From: Gammaproteobacteria bacterium
Lineage (GTDB): Bacteria > Pseudomonadota > Gammaproteobacteria > Pseudomonadales > UBA5518
DNA: 64,000 nt
Direction of reading: 5' to 3'
Assembly (NCBI GenBank): GCA_016705365.1
Contig: JADIYI010000005.1
Span: 186,001 to 250,000, forward strand
Shown here: piece by piece, positions 54,029 to 63,026 of the stretch
Layout of the letters: each line of letters starts with the position of its first letter
How positions within the stretch are numbered: the first letter of the stretch is position 1
Notes under the pieces: generated by a model
The model's input: only the letters and a program-made list of their open reading frames with translations
Told to the model about the DNA's origin: nothing
Database searches by the model: none
Translations under genes and position numbers: made by a program

Positions 54029-54624
54029 TCAGGGGGTCTCGCGAAACGCCTTCTGACCGCGCGAACACGCTGGCTTTCGGGTGTACGAGCGGGCCATGCC
54101 CGCGATATCGCGCGCATGGTGCGGGCGGAGCCCTGCCGACGCAAGGGTCCATGCGCCGAGCACATCGGGAAGTGGCCACAGCACGTCCAGCAGGCAGGCA
54201 GGCAGGCAGGCAGCGCCGCCGGCGGTGAGCGCCGTGTGCAGCGGCACCAGCAGCCACGCCGGACCGGGCCGCGAACGCGCGAAGGAATGGTCGACCACCA
54301 GGCACAGGAGCAGGGTCGCAGCGAGGAGCGCCAAGCCGGTCTGGACAGGCAGGAGCAGCGCCACCCACCCCGCCAATGCGGGTACCACGCCGCGCCATGC
54401 AGAAGCGCCCTCAAGGCCGTCACGAACCGCGTAGCCCCACTGCAGCGCACCGACGAAGCTCGCGATCACGGCAGCATAGGCCCGAGCACCTCCAGCCAGC
54501 GCTTCTCCGCCGTGAGCAGGTACAGTCCCGCGCTGCCAATGAAGGGGATCAGGCCTGACCACCCCAGCACCAGTGCCGGTAGCGGAGCGGATTCTGCAGC
54601 CTTTGGTGTCGTATCGTCGTTCAT
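54029..54624 (-). pseudogene. DUF3429 membrane protein, frameshifted
   Basis: The ATG at 54624 begins a DUF3429 N terminus (LPALVLGWSGLIPFIGSAGL, YLLTAEKRWLEVLG) that meets a stop after MLP. The continuation is in another frame: AYAAVIASFVGALQWGYAVR, VVPALAGWVALLLPVQTGLA and LAATLLLCLVVDHS. The switch lies at the GGG (minus-strand sense) of 54481-54483, where one added G restores the frame. The family has four to five membrane helices and no known function. The 3-prime end contains a CAGG microsatellite that may have changed the ending. Either a sequencing error or true decay. Confidence 0.7.
54191..54213. repeat. tetranucleotide microsatellite (CAGG)5
   Basis: Five CAGG units plus CAG lie within the 3-prime part of the DUF3429 frame, which there reads as CLPACLL. 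Tetranucleotide tracts change frame when they slip, so copy number would switch the C-terminal end of the protein. Confidence 0.75.
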
Positions 54625-54681
54625 GCACCATCTACACTGCGGAATCGGCGTCGAATCGCCGGTGGCTGCGAAACGCAGCCC

Positions 54682-55375
54682 TCAGCACTCGACAATGGGC
54701 CAATCGGCCGCATCGACCACGTAGCGCGCTGTACCGGGCGCACGCCCCCCCCCAGGCGCGGTTGAATTCGCCGTTGGGGTCGAAGATCTCCGCCTGCTTC
54801 TCCAGGTTGAAATGCCGGCCTCCACGCGGGTCGCAACCGACGCCGGCGATGTGTTGCCAATTGCCGTAATTGCTCGCGACGTCGTAATCGACGAGGTGCA
54901 TCTCGAAGAAGGCCGCGCCGTAACGCCAGTCGAGACCGAGTTCGTTCACGAGGCAACTCGCCGCGATCTGCCGGCCGCGGTTGCTCATCCAGCCCGTTTG
55001 CACCAGCTGGCGCATCAACGCGTTGACCAGCGGGTGATCGGTGTCGCCCGTGCACCAGCGCGCGAAGGCCCGCAGCTCGAAGCAGCACGGCGCGCGGTGC
55101 CTGCCGATGCCGTCCGACGCGAACAGGCGCACGCCATCGACGCGGGCGCGCCAGTGGAAGAACTCGCGCCACAGCAATTCCTCCCAGAACCCGCGCGTGG
55201 ACTCGTTGCGCGTTTCGTCGCGCTCGAAGCGCAACAGCTCCAGCGCTACCTGGCGTGCCGACCAAGCCATGGCGACAGCCAGGCCGAGGCATAGAGGCCG
55301 TCCAGCGCATTGCGCGTGTTCTTGCAGTGCGCAGCCGCGCGTTCGCGCCACGTGCAGTCGTGCAAGCGTCGCTCG
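54682..55375 (-). pseudogene. photolyase/cryptochrome (DASH-like) remnant
   Basis: The FAD-binding C-terminal half is well preserved: FWEELLWREFFHWRARV, TGWMSNRGRQIAASCLVNEL, GLDWRYGAAFFEMHLVDYDV, ASNYGNWQHIAGVGCDPRGG and RHFNLEKQAEIFDPNGEF. The N-terminal antenna domain is missing; only a linker (NTRNALDGLYAS) upstream of a frame break near 55260 remains. At the 3-prime end, nine G (minus sense, 54745-54753) put the ending out of frame; in the neighbouring frame it resumes as RYVVDAADWPIVEC with a stop at 54682. The gene is not functional as it stands. It lay upstream of DUF3429 in one operon. Confidence 0.8.
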
Positions 55376-55588
55376 CCGGCAGAGCGGTGCCGCCGCGCGC
55401 GGCGAAGCGATCGCAAGCGCGAGGGCGGCGAACCTCGCCGCGCGCGGGGGATCACCACGCGTACCCGCAGTCCGGCCGCCGGGAGTGATCCGGGCTGACG
55501 GTACGCTCCTGCATTCTTGTTGACCTGCCGCAATGCAAGCGTGTCGTTTTTGGGCGCCAAATCACTCCTGCGGCGCGAGGATTCCGAC

Positions 55589-57034
55589 ATGGCCATCACG
55601 ATACCCCCGCTGGATGCGATGTTCTTCCTGTCGGAAATGCCCGCGAGTCCGAAGCACGTCGGCGCGCTGCAGATCTTCGAGCTGCCCCCGCGCGCGCCGA
55701 AGGATTACCTGAAGAAGCTGGTCGCCCGCATGAAATCGCAGCCGCCCGTGCCGCCATTCAGCTACTGGCCACTCTTCCCGCGCACGGGCATGCCGCAGTG
55801 GCAGGTCGACGAAAACCTCGACATGGATTACCACGTGCGCCACTCGGCGTTGCCGGATCCGGGCGACACGCGCCAGTTGCTCGACACGGTAGAACGCCTG
55901 CACGGCGGCATGCTCGACCGCCAGCGGCCGTGCTGGTTCTGCCAGGTGATCGAGGGGCTGCATGGCAATCGCTTTGCCGTCTACACCAAGATCCACCATG
56001 CCTGCATTGACGGTATGTCGGGCGTGCGGCGCATGTACGCCGCGCTGTCGGCGTCGCCGACGAGCACGGTCTTCACGGCGCCGTGGGCCTTCGAGGAGAA
56101 GACAGCGCCGCCACGTGCGGAACCGGACATCGCCACGCGCGTCGCTGCCACCGGGCGCACGGCGCTGGCGCAGGCCAGGGCTGTGGCCGAACTGTCGGGG
56201 ACCCTGGCGCGGATGAGCCTGCAATGGATGAAGGTCGAATACAGTTTCCACCAGGTTCCCTTCGACGCGCCGCGCTCGCTGATGAACCGTCCGCTCACCC
56301 GCGACGCGCGCGCGGTGGGGATCTGCACGCTGCCGCTCGATCGCGTCAAGGCTGCGGGCCGGAGGCTCGGCGGCAAGGTGAACGACGTGGTACTCACCGT
56401 GGTCGATGCGGCGCTGCACGAATATCTCCGGCACAGCGGCGCGCCGAGCGACGCGGCACTGGTGGCGCTGTGCCCGATGTCGCTGCGCGAGGATGGCGAC
56501 CACGCGGCCAACACCCAGGTATCGGCGCTGCACGTGCGGCTGGGCGATCCGCAGGCGGACATGCGCACGCGCCTCGGCCAGGTGATCGACTCCTCGGCGA
56601 AGTCAAAGCAGCAAGCACGGGAAATGTCGCGCGATGCCCTGCTGGACTTCGCGGTACTCATGTTCGGAGCCTACGAGCTCCTGGAGCGGACCGGGCTGCA
56701 GGAGCGGATTCCCGCCTCCTATAACGTGCTCGTGTCGAACGTCCCCGGCCCGACGGGCAGCAGGATGTACCTGCTCGGTTCGCGCCTGATCGCCAGCTAC
56801 CCGATATCGACCTTCCTGCCCGGCACCAACCTCAACGTTACCGTACTCTCGCACGGCAACAGCATCGATTTCGGCGTGCTGGCTGACCGGCTCGCGATGC
56901 CAGACGTGGCGCGCCTGACCGAGTCGATCGTGCAGCGCTTCGCCGAACTCGAGCGCGCGTTCGCGAAACCTCGTGCGAGCCGCGCGCGAGCGGGCAGCAA
57001 TGCGCTCCGGAGCAAACCCGCGGCGCGGCGCTGA
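55589..57034 (+). CDS. wax ester synthase/diacylglycerol acyltransferase (WS/DGAT)
   Basis: This 481-aa protein starts after GCGAGGA at ATG 55589. It has the WS/DGAT order: PPLDAMFFLSEMPASPKHVG, the catalytic HHACIDG (HHxxxDG), PLTRDARAVGICTLPLDRVK, KVNDVVLTVVDAALHEYL, ALCPMSLREDGDH and SNVPGPTGSRMYLLGSRLIA. The enzyme makes wax esters or triacylglycerol storage lipid from acyl-CoA. It stands alone here with no lipid genes beside it. A basic C-terminal tail (RASRARAGSNALRSKPAARR) is unusual. Confidence 0.92.
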   Translation: MAITIPPLDAMFFLSEMPASPKHVGALQIFELPPRAPKDYLKKLVARMKSQPPVPPFSYWPLFPRTGMPQWQVDENLDMDYHVRHSALPDPGDTRQLLDTVERLHGGMLDRQRPCWFCQVIEGLHGNRFAVYTKIHHACIDGMSGVRRMYAALSASPTSTVFTAPWAFEEKTAPPRAEPDIATRVAATGRTALAQARAVAELSGTLARMSLQWMKVEYSFHQVPFDAPRSLMNRPLTRDARAVGICTLPLDRVKAAGRRLGGKVNDVVLTVVDAALHEYLRHSGAPSDAALVALCPMSLREDGDHAANTQVSALHVRLGDPQADMRTRLGQVIDSSAKSKQQAREMSRDALLDFAVLMFGAYELLERTGLQERIPASYNVLVSNVPGPTGSRMYLLGSRLIASYPISTFLPGTNLNVTVLSHGNSIDFGVLADRLAMPDVARLTESIVQRFAELERAFAKPRASRARAGSNALRSKPAARR

Positions 57035-57124
57035 GCAGAGCGCCCGCGCATCACAGGTAGCCGATCTCGCGCGCGTTTGCGAGCGTCACGCGTCGCGCGA
57101 GTCGGCGCGAGATCCGCATCACGA

Positions 57125-57281
57125 TCGCGCTGCTCCAGCGCGAGCAGATAGTCGCTCGCGCCGGTCGCGAGCTGGCGCAGCTCGTCGAGTTCCGCGTCAT
57201 AACGGGCGGCGATCACCCCGCCGTCGCGAATCACCATCGGCGGGTTCTCGACCAGCGCGCGCTGCAGGTGTGCGACGAGGT
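57125..57281 (-). pseudogene. fragment of mutS (second partial copy)
   Basis: This stretch aligns without gaps to 43156-43312 of mutS in the same orientation, with seven mismatches in 157 bases counted by eye. It encodes RALVENPPMVIRDGGVIAA, then YDAELDELRQLATGASDYLL, with Gly to Arg and Arg to His changes. No other part of mutS is present on either side. It ends exactly where the IS91-type transposase remnant begins. It could come from duplication of the local mutS or from a related strain. Confidence 0.9.
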
Positions 57282-57725
57282 GCTGCCCGCGCTGTCGCTC
57301 AGACAGTGGGTGGTGAGCTCCCCCCTTCGCGCTGCGTTTCCGCTTCGCGTCGCGCCCCGATGCGCTCGCCAAGGCACTGGAGGTGATCTGCCGGCTGCTC
57401 GGCACGCACCTCGCACAGGGCTGGCTTCACGCGCAAGGAGGCGGCCACCGGAGCGGTGACGCTGGTGCAGCGTTTCGCCAGCGCACCGAACCACCGCTGG
57501 CGGGCCGAGAGGGGTCGGAGGAAAGCGAAGGGAAGCGCGCAGTCCGAGCGCTCTGCCATAGAGCGCCACGCAGCCATGACGTGGGCCCAACGGCTGAAGC
57601 GCGTCTTCAGCATCGACGTCGAGACCTGCGTGCGCTGCGGCAAGGCAGTGCGGGTGATCACGAGCATCGAGGAGTCGGGGCTGATCGAGCGGATCCTGGC
57701 GCATGTGAGAGCGAACGCGCAGACG
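57268..57725 (+). mobile_element. IS91-family transposase remnant
   Basis: Pieces of a Y2 rolling-circle transposase can be read in three frames: CDEVLPALSLRQWV, then ALRFRFASRPDALAKALEVI and CRLLGTHLAQ, then GFTRKEAATGAVTLVQRFAS, and after an internal deletion MTWAQRLKRVFSIDVETCVR with CGKAVRVITSIEESGLIERI. The last block, with a CxxC knuckle, is typical of the IS91/IS1294 C terminus. The catalytic Tyr region is lost. Ends (oriIS/terIS) were not recognised. The element is dead. Confidence 0.8.
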
Positions 57726-58157
57726 AGCACGGCCGCCGTCGACGGGGCCGCCGGAGAGTGCGTGAGCGGCGCACACGGAAGGCGCGCGAACTTGCGCGCG
57801 TGGAAGCTGCGATCAGGGATCGGCAGGGAGCTGTGCTGCGCTCCGGTGTGGTGCGGAGGGATCTGGGGGATTGATCGGACTGCGAAGGATCCTGACCATC
57901 CCCGGTATCGAGCGGCAGGTAGGGGAAATTCGCGGGTTGGCACCCGCCAGAACACCGTGGGGCAGAGGCCGGTATGGCGGGCCTCGGTCAGGTAGAGGCT
58001 TTATCCTTCCTATACTTCCGCTGATGGTCAAGCCCTCGGCCGAAGGCTCTATACTTACGCATATCTGTCCTTACGATCGTCTCCACGGTCTTCCAGTCCA
58101 GAGGTTTTCCGACGGACGTTGAGGACATCACAAATTGGATTTTTCTCGGGATTTGTC
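57726..58157. other. gap without a supported gene; imperfect palindrome and TATACT boxes
   Basis: This 432-bp stretch holds no gene that can be supported; frames that run into it from the transposase have no homology. At 58031-58048 lies AGCCCTCGGCCGAAGGCT, an imperfect palindrome with a perfect TCGGCCGA core, directly ahead of TATACT (58050-58055), which could be the -10 of the TPR gene. A second TATACT occurs near 58011. The palindrome lies in the spacer and might be an operator. Confidence 0.4.
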
Positions 58158-59132
58158 ATGACTAAACGCTTTCAGCTATTGCTTGTCTTATCCTTGATCT
58201 TCGGAACTACCGGATACGCGTCTGTTGCGGACGATAGCGCGGACCTTCGAGCCAAAGATCACCTCGCTCGGGCGATCGATCTTCTCGATACCTATCGTGG
58301 CGATAGCACCAAGCTGGAAACAGCGAAAACGCTGTTGGAAGAGATCGTTCAGAAGGACCCGGACAATGCTGCCGCATTTCGCGAGCTTGCTCGGTATTAC
58401 ATAATGAGAGGACACATCAGTTACCAGGATTTCCGACCTGGTTCGCTGGATGCGGCCGAGGCTTCCTTGAAGAAGGCACTCGAAATCAATCCCGATTATG
58501 CAGAAGCATACGTGCTTGCTGGTCATTTGTATCGACTCATGAAGCGACCGGTCGACGCAAGGAATGCGCTGTCCAGGGCTGATGCTCTCGGCACCGAGGA
58601 TCCCTGGCTTCAGAATAACTGGGCAGACGTTTTGCTGGATGACGGCAAGTACGAGGAAGCTGCACAGCGATATCAGAAGGTAATAGATAGTGAAACCAAC
58701 AACCAAAAAGCCATGGTCGTGGCTTTCGAAGGGCTCGGTGCGTATTACAAAAGTATCGGTCGCCTTGACGAGGCGGATGCAATCTACAGAAAAACAATTG
58801 CGTACGAACCAGAAAGTGCGTGGAATCACGGCAACTACGCCCAATTCCTGTTGTGTATGCGGGATGATTACGAGACAGCCATGGAACAGGCAGCCCGCGC
58901 CTTGCAGATAATGAATTATGGTGTCGGACGCAACATTCTCGCTTCGGCCCTGTACAGGAAATGGGCCGATCAAATCATGAAAGGGGAGACCGTTGCGGCA
59001 AACGAGTCCTTCGCAAACGCAGCGGCGAAAGCGTCGGGATCGCCGACCCAGATAGTTGCCTCGATCTGCGGTAATTGCGCAGCACTAAAGGCAGTGCGCA
59101 ATGTCGAAAGCTGGTCCGCGATCAGGCGTTGA
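58158..59132 (+). CDS. secreted TPR-repeat protein
   Basis: This 324-aa protein has a signal peptide (RFQLLLVLSLIFGTTGYAS) followed by tetratricopeptide repeats: PDNAAAFRELARYYIMRGH, PDYAEAYVLAGHLYRLMKRP, DPWLQNNWADVLLDDGKYEE and KAMVVAFEGLGAYYKSIGRL, AWNHGNYAQFLLCMRDDYET. It probably acts as a periplasmic scaffold. The partner is unknown. The ATG at 58158 gives the signal peptide. GC content is clearly lower than in the core genes, which suggests separate origin. Confidence 0.8.
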   Translation: MTKRFQLLLVLSLIFGTTGYASVADDSADLRAKDHLARAIDLLDTYRGDSTKLETAKTLLEEIVQKDPDNAAAFRELARYYIMRGHISYQDFRPGSLDAAEASLKKALEINPDYAEAYVLAGHLYRLMKRPVDARNALSRADALGTEDPWLQNNWADVLLDDGKYEEAAQRYQKVIDSETNNQKAMVVAFEGLGAYYKSIGRLDEADAIYRKTIAYEPESAWNHGNYAQFLLCMRDDYETAMEQAARALQIMNYGVGRNILASALYRKWADQIMKGETVAANESFANAAAKASGSPTQIVASICGNCAALKAVRNVESWSAIRR

Positions 59133-59612
59133 GATTGGTTGACAGCAGTTCGTGGTGTAACTTTGTTTCCATGAATTGGAATTCGAGATACGGGAGAGAC
59201 TTGACCTTCCTGATCTTGCCAGGTATCTCCCGGGATCGGAGGCGAAGCACTGGCTTTCTGTGCAGGTATGTATGGTGATTTCAGCTTTTTGGTGCGAAGG
59301 CGATGGCGAAAGAGCATTTCCTGTCACTGAAAACTGGAGTTGCGTAGTCGGCTTTTCCGGGCAGCGACACGAGCTCACGAAAGATGCCGTGCGGCTCACT
59401 GGTGAGGGCTTTGTATGAATGGATCAGGGTCAGGTCGCCTGCGAGCAGCTCGACGCATGAAATCGCCGCCCTGACTCGAATGGATAGGTCAGATTGGCCA
59501 TTTGATTTAGAATTTTCCGGAAACCGCATCTGCCCCGTGATCCGAGCCTGGTCGCCATGCGTCCGGTCCATCCACGGTGCGCTTCTGGATATTCTGCAAG
59601 CAACAACATTCC
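59133..59612. other. gap of 480 bp without a supported gene
   Basis: Frames on both strands are open in part, the longest on minus (to 59281, with ELLAGDLTLIHSYKALTSEP), but none shows a start, a ribosome binding site or a family pattern. Base composition is like the neighbouring low-GC genes. It may be decayed coding sequence. Confidence 0.4.
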
Positions 59613-60600
59613 ATGAACGAATTGACGCCAGGGACTTTGGGTTGGGATAGCTGGTTCGAAGCACAAGCGGAAAGCATGTGTGGCACGGAACTGTCTGCCG
59701 CCCGCGTGGTGACGGTCGACCGCGATCGGTTTCTTCTGCTGGATTAGGCTGGGTCTTTCCCTGCAAAGCTGGCCGGAAAGCTGATGCATGCGTCCGAATC
59801 ATCGGTGGAGCGGCCGTGTTTCGGTGACTGGGTTTGCGGCAGGAAACCCGAGTCCGAGTTCGATGATTCCGGCGTGATCCACGGGATCTTCGAACGGAGG
59901 ACCTGGCTGCGACGCAAGTCTGCCGGCGATTCGATTGAATACCAGATGATCGCGGCAAATATCGATTTCGTCGTCGTGCAATCCTGCCACTACGATTTCA
60001 ACCTCAAGAGGCTGGAGCGCTACCTGGTAATGATCGGGGAAGGTGGCGCGACACCTCTTGTGCTGCTGACCAAGACCGACCGGGTGACAGCGGATGTGTT
60101 GGAAGACCAGATTGCGCAAATCAGGAGTGCAGGCATTAGCGCGCGGGTTGCAACGTTGAGCAACCTCACGAGGGAGGGATTCGATGAACTGGAAGGGCAT
60201 TCTTGCTCCCGGCAAGACCTGTTGCTTTGTCGGATCCTCAGGCGTCGGGAAGAGCACGCTGATCAATAGCCTTGCAGGCCGCGAGCTGCTCGAAACAAAG
60301 GCAGTAAGCAGCAGCGGTGAAGGCCGTCACACCAGCGTTCGAAGAGAACTCATTGTGCTTGAAAGTGGCGCACTGCTCATCGACAACCCCGGCATAAGGG
60401 AATTTGGTGTGCTCGGAGCGGAGAACGGAATCGAGGCGAGCTACGCTGACGTTCTGGCATTGGCGTCGCAATATGTGACGATCATGCCGCCCGTCGGGAA
60501 TCAATTCGAAATTTACGATGTTCCCGCGACAGAGCTACGAGCAGTTCCTCCGCACCTTGAAAAAGGCCGAATTGAAGCGCGACGACACATGTCCTGCCCC
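59613..60600 (+). pseudogene. rsgA-like ribosome-associated GTPase, decayed
   Basis: The reading starts MNELTPGTLGWDSWFEAQAE and follows RsgA (YjeQ): an OB-fold part (CGTELSAARVVTVDRDRFLL, LMHASESSVERPCFGDWVCG), the GTPase (MIAANIDFVVVQSCHYDFNL, PLVLLLTKTD) and Walker A VGSSGVGKSTLINSLAGREL with LIDNPGIREFGVLG. Three defects are visible: TAG at 59745-59747 inside the OB-fold, one extra G in the run at 60195-60197 that breaks the frame before the Walker A loop, and loss of the C-terminal zinc domain after ALASQY. The element is a true pseudogene, and a functional rsgA must lie elsewhere if needed. Confidence 0.85.
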
Positions 60601-60714
60601 GGGTTCCACAGCGTAGAAATCGCCTTACACTGGGCCCAAGGAATCCGGGGCAGGCCAGGATAGCCAATACACTGCCGGAGCGAACTTTGGTTTTCGCTCC
60701 CAGAGGAGGTCAAT

Positions 60715-61845
60715 GTGGCGGAAATTCAGGTAGCGCATCCTCTGAGTCAGGCGATTTATGAGGGTGTGCTGGAAAAACCTCCCTGGAAGACACTGCTGAA
60801 ATATCTCGAAGACTATATGCAGGTACCCAGCGCCACGCTGGTGTTGCGCCGGCCTCGATTGTCCGATCCGGGGCTTACGGTGTATCTGTACTCAGGCTCG
60901 GATACCGGCGCCCTGGAGAATTTTCAGACGCGAGGATATCTCGATTCGCCGTTTGCTGAGTTGCCCGAGAAAAAGGTCTTCACCCTCCACGACCGTGTTA
61001 CACGTTCCGAGCTCGAATCTCTCGCTTTTTATGAGTACCTGAATGCCTATGGTGTGTCCGATCTGATTGGCTTTGATGTCCATGACAAGCAAAGCCATAT
61101 ACGGCTCAGATTGCGGTTGGTACGTATAGGTGATACTCCGGCATTTTCCCGGGATGATCGGGTCCGGCTGGAGAGCATCGTCCCGTTGATGAATAAAGCG
61201 CTGAAGCTATTTGGCGCATATGCGCATAACAGCTTTATCGAAGAGTTGTACGAGGAGCTTCTGGGCTCGATGGATATCGCTTCTGTAATTGTCAACGCAA
61301 AGCTGGAAGTGCTTTCGGCCAATTCACAGGCAAAGCAGATTCTCGTCTCCGGGGATGGCGTGTTTTTGCGGCACGATTCGCTTCGTTGCAGTCATAACTC
61401 CGATCAGAAGAAATTGGAAGAGGCATGTCAAGCGCTGTTGCGGGTAGCTCGTGACGATGAGCAGATCCGGCGCACATCCAGCATTTCAATCGATCGTACG
61501 AGTTCAGACATGAAATGGGATGTGCACATTCGCAGAGTATCAACGCAAAATGTGGTGTTCGATGACGGAGGGCCGGAACTGGTGTTGCTTTTGCAGGGGC
61601 CGGTCCGTGACTGTGCACCCAGTCAGTCACGCTTGATTCAAGTGTTCGGGCTTACCCCGGCCGAGGCGAAACTGACTGCACACCTCATCGACGGTCTGAC
61701 ACTTACCGCTGCGGCGGAGGCTCTGGGGATATCTCGAAACACTGCCCGGGCACAACTTTCGTCCATCTTTGCCAAGACAGGAGTCAATCGCCAGACGCAG
61801 CTCGTCAGGTTGGTTTCGGATGCATGCGCTACGCATTGGCAGTGA
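60715..61845 (+). CDS. LuxR-type HTH transcriptional regulator
   Basis: This 376-aa protein starts at GTG 60715 after AGAGGAGGT. The C-terminal 65 residues form a LuxR/GerE HTH: FGLTPAEAKLTAHLIDGLTL, TAAAEALGISRNTARAQLSS and IFAKTGVNRQTQLVRLV. The 300-residue N-terminal part has no recognised sensor domain but looks like two PAS/GAF-like halves (YLEDYMQVPSATLVLRR; GSMDIASVIVNAKLEVLSAN). It precedes the selenoprotein locus by 145 bases on the same strand and is its likely regulator. The ligand is unknown. Confidence 0.88.
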   Translation: MAEIQVAHPLSQAIYEGVLEKPPWKTLLKYLEDYMQVPSATLVLRRPRLSDPGLTVYLYSGSDTGALENFQTRGYLDSPFAELPEKKVFTLHDRVTRSELESLAFYEYLNAYGVSDLIGFDVHDKQSHIRLRLRLVRIGDTPAFSRDDRVRLESIVPLMNKALKLFGAYAHNSFIEELYEELLGSMDIASVIVNAKLEVLSANSQAKQILVSGDGVFLRHDSLRCSHNSDQKKLEEACQALLRVARDDEQIRRTSSISIDRTSSDMKWDVHIRRVSTQNVVFDDGGPELVLLLQGPVRDCAPSQSRLIQVFGLTPAEAKLTAHLIDGLTLTAAAEALGISRNTARAQLSSIFAKTGVNRQTQLVRLVSDACATHWQ

Positions 61846-61990
61846 GTGCGGAGCCCCCGAGCTTTAGTACAAGTGTACGATGCTGGTCCGGCAAAGCCGC
61901 TGTTAGTATCGGTCCCAATGCTGCGTCTTGGACGTTTGTGACGCGTGGCAAGGGCGCATCATTCGGAAATATTCAATTCGTGTGGTTCAT

Positions 61991-63004
61991 ATGACGACTT
62001 ACGCAACACTTGAAGATATCGAAAACTGCATGAATAACGGTTGGACGGATGGGCTTCCGGTCATCCCGCCATACGGCAGTCTTGTCGATGTGATGCTGGG
62101 CGCCATGGGCTGGCAGGCACACGATATCGTTGGGGAGATACCGAGTCAGAATATCGTCGTAAGGGCCGAAAAGGCTGCGGCAACCGCTGTGATGGCCGGT
62201 TGCAAGCCCGAATATGGCTCGTTGCTGAGAGCCCTGACCGAGGGGCTTCTGGATCCCCTTCTCAATCTCAGCGGGGCCGAAGTTACCACCGGTGGCGCAG
62301 CTATTCTGGTGATTGTCAGCGGCCCCGTTGTCGAGCAACTCGGCTTTGAACATGCGACGAATGCACTGGGCGCCAATTGTCGGGCCAACGCCACCGTTGG
62401 CCGGTTTGCGCAGATGATGCGCTACTTTTGCGGTCGGGGAGGTGGCGTTTTGCAATCCCACGGCACGATAGGCCATCCCGGACGAATCAGTTTTTGCATC
62501 GCCGAACACCCGCAAACGGAGTGGGGGCCTTATCACACCCAGTATGGCTTGCCGGAAGATGCGTCTGCTGTCTCCCTGATGTCCACTGAAGGCCCCAATT
62601 CAGTCAATAACCACTACGGTAATACGGGCGCCCAGATCCTGGACACCATTGGCGACTGTCTATGCCACTATGGTCAAACCGCCTGGTATTACAGATCCGG
62701 CGGATTCGTGGTTGTAATCCCGCCTGACCACATGGCCCTCGTGGGCAAAGACTTTAGCCGCGAACAGGCCGTGGAGTACATTTATCAAAACGCGAGACGC
62801 CAGACCGATCAGCTTGCCGTGGTGGGCCGTATTGCCAAGCCCCCGATTGCATTTGCTGAAGTCGAGCCAGGTGTGCTGCGTTCGCCGTTGAAAAGCCGCG
62901 AACAATTGACATTCATGGAGTGTGGGGCCGCTGGCGGCCGGTTTTCTGCGGTAATCCCGCGCTGGGTCGGCAGTACTCACGCTGTCTGCAAACAAATAGT
63001 TTAA
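61991..63004 (+). CDS. UGSC-associated protein of unknown function
   Basis: This 337-aa protein (ATG 61991; an open TTG start lies 63 bases earlier) shows the conserved pieces NNGWTDGLPVIPPYGSLVDV, AVMAGCKPEYGSLLRALTEG, LGANCRANATVGRFAQMMRY and QSHGTIGHPGRISFCIAEHP. I recall these motifs from uncharacterised proteins next to UGSC (seleno)proteins. There is no signal peptide and no known catalytic motif, though conserved Cys (MAGCKPEY, ISFCIAEH), His and acidic residues suggest an enzyme. The stop lies 22 bases before the selenoprotein start, so the two form an operon. Confidence 0.7.
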   Translation: MTTYATLEDIENCMNNGWTDGLPVIPPYGSLVDVMLGAMGWQAHDIVGEIPSQNIVVRAEKAAATAVMAGCKPEYGSLLRALTEGLLDPLLNLSGAEVTTGGAAILVIVSGPVVEQLGFEHATNALGANCRANATVGRFAQMMRYFCGRGGGVLQSHGTIGHPGRISFCIAEHPQTEWGPYHTQYGLPEDASAVSLMSTEGPNSVNNHYGNTGAQILDTIGDCLCHYGQTAWYYRSGGFVVVIPPDHMALVGKDFSREQAVEYIYQNARRQTDQLAVVGRIAKPPIAFAEVEPGVLRSPLKSREQLTFMECGAAGGRFSAVIPRWVGSTHAVCKQIV

Positions 63005-63026
63005 ACGCTGAAGAAAGGAGATTGTA

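Noticed and set aside
59745..59747. In-frame TAG in the rsgA-like gene as recoding
   Set aside because: Two further lesions in the same gene show decay, and nothing suggests amber recoding in this organism.
59281..59958. Minus-strand frame with some protein-like sequence (ELLAGDLTLIHSYK)
   Set aside because: It runs antisense into the rsgA remnant, has no start signal and no recognised family; it was left as an unexplained gap.
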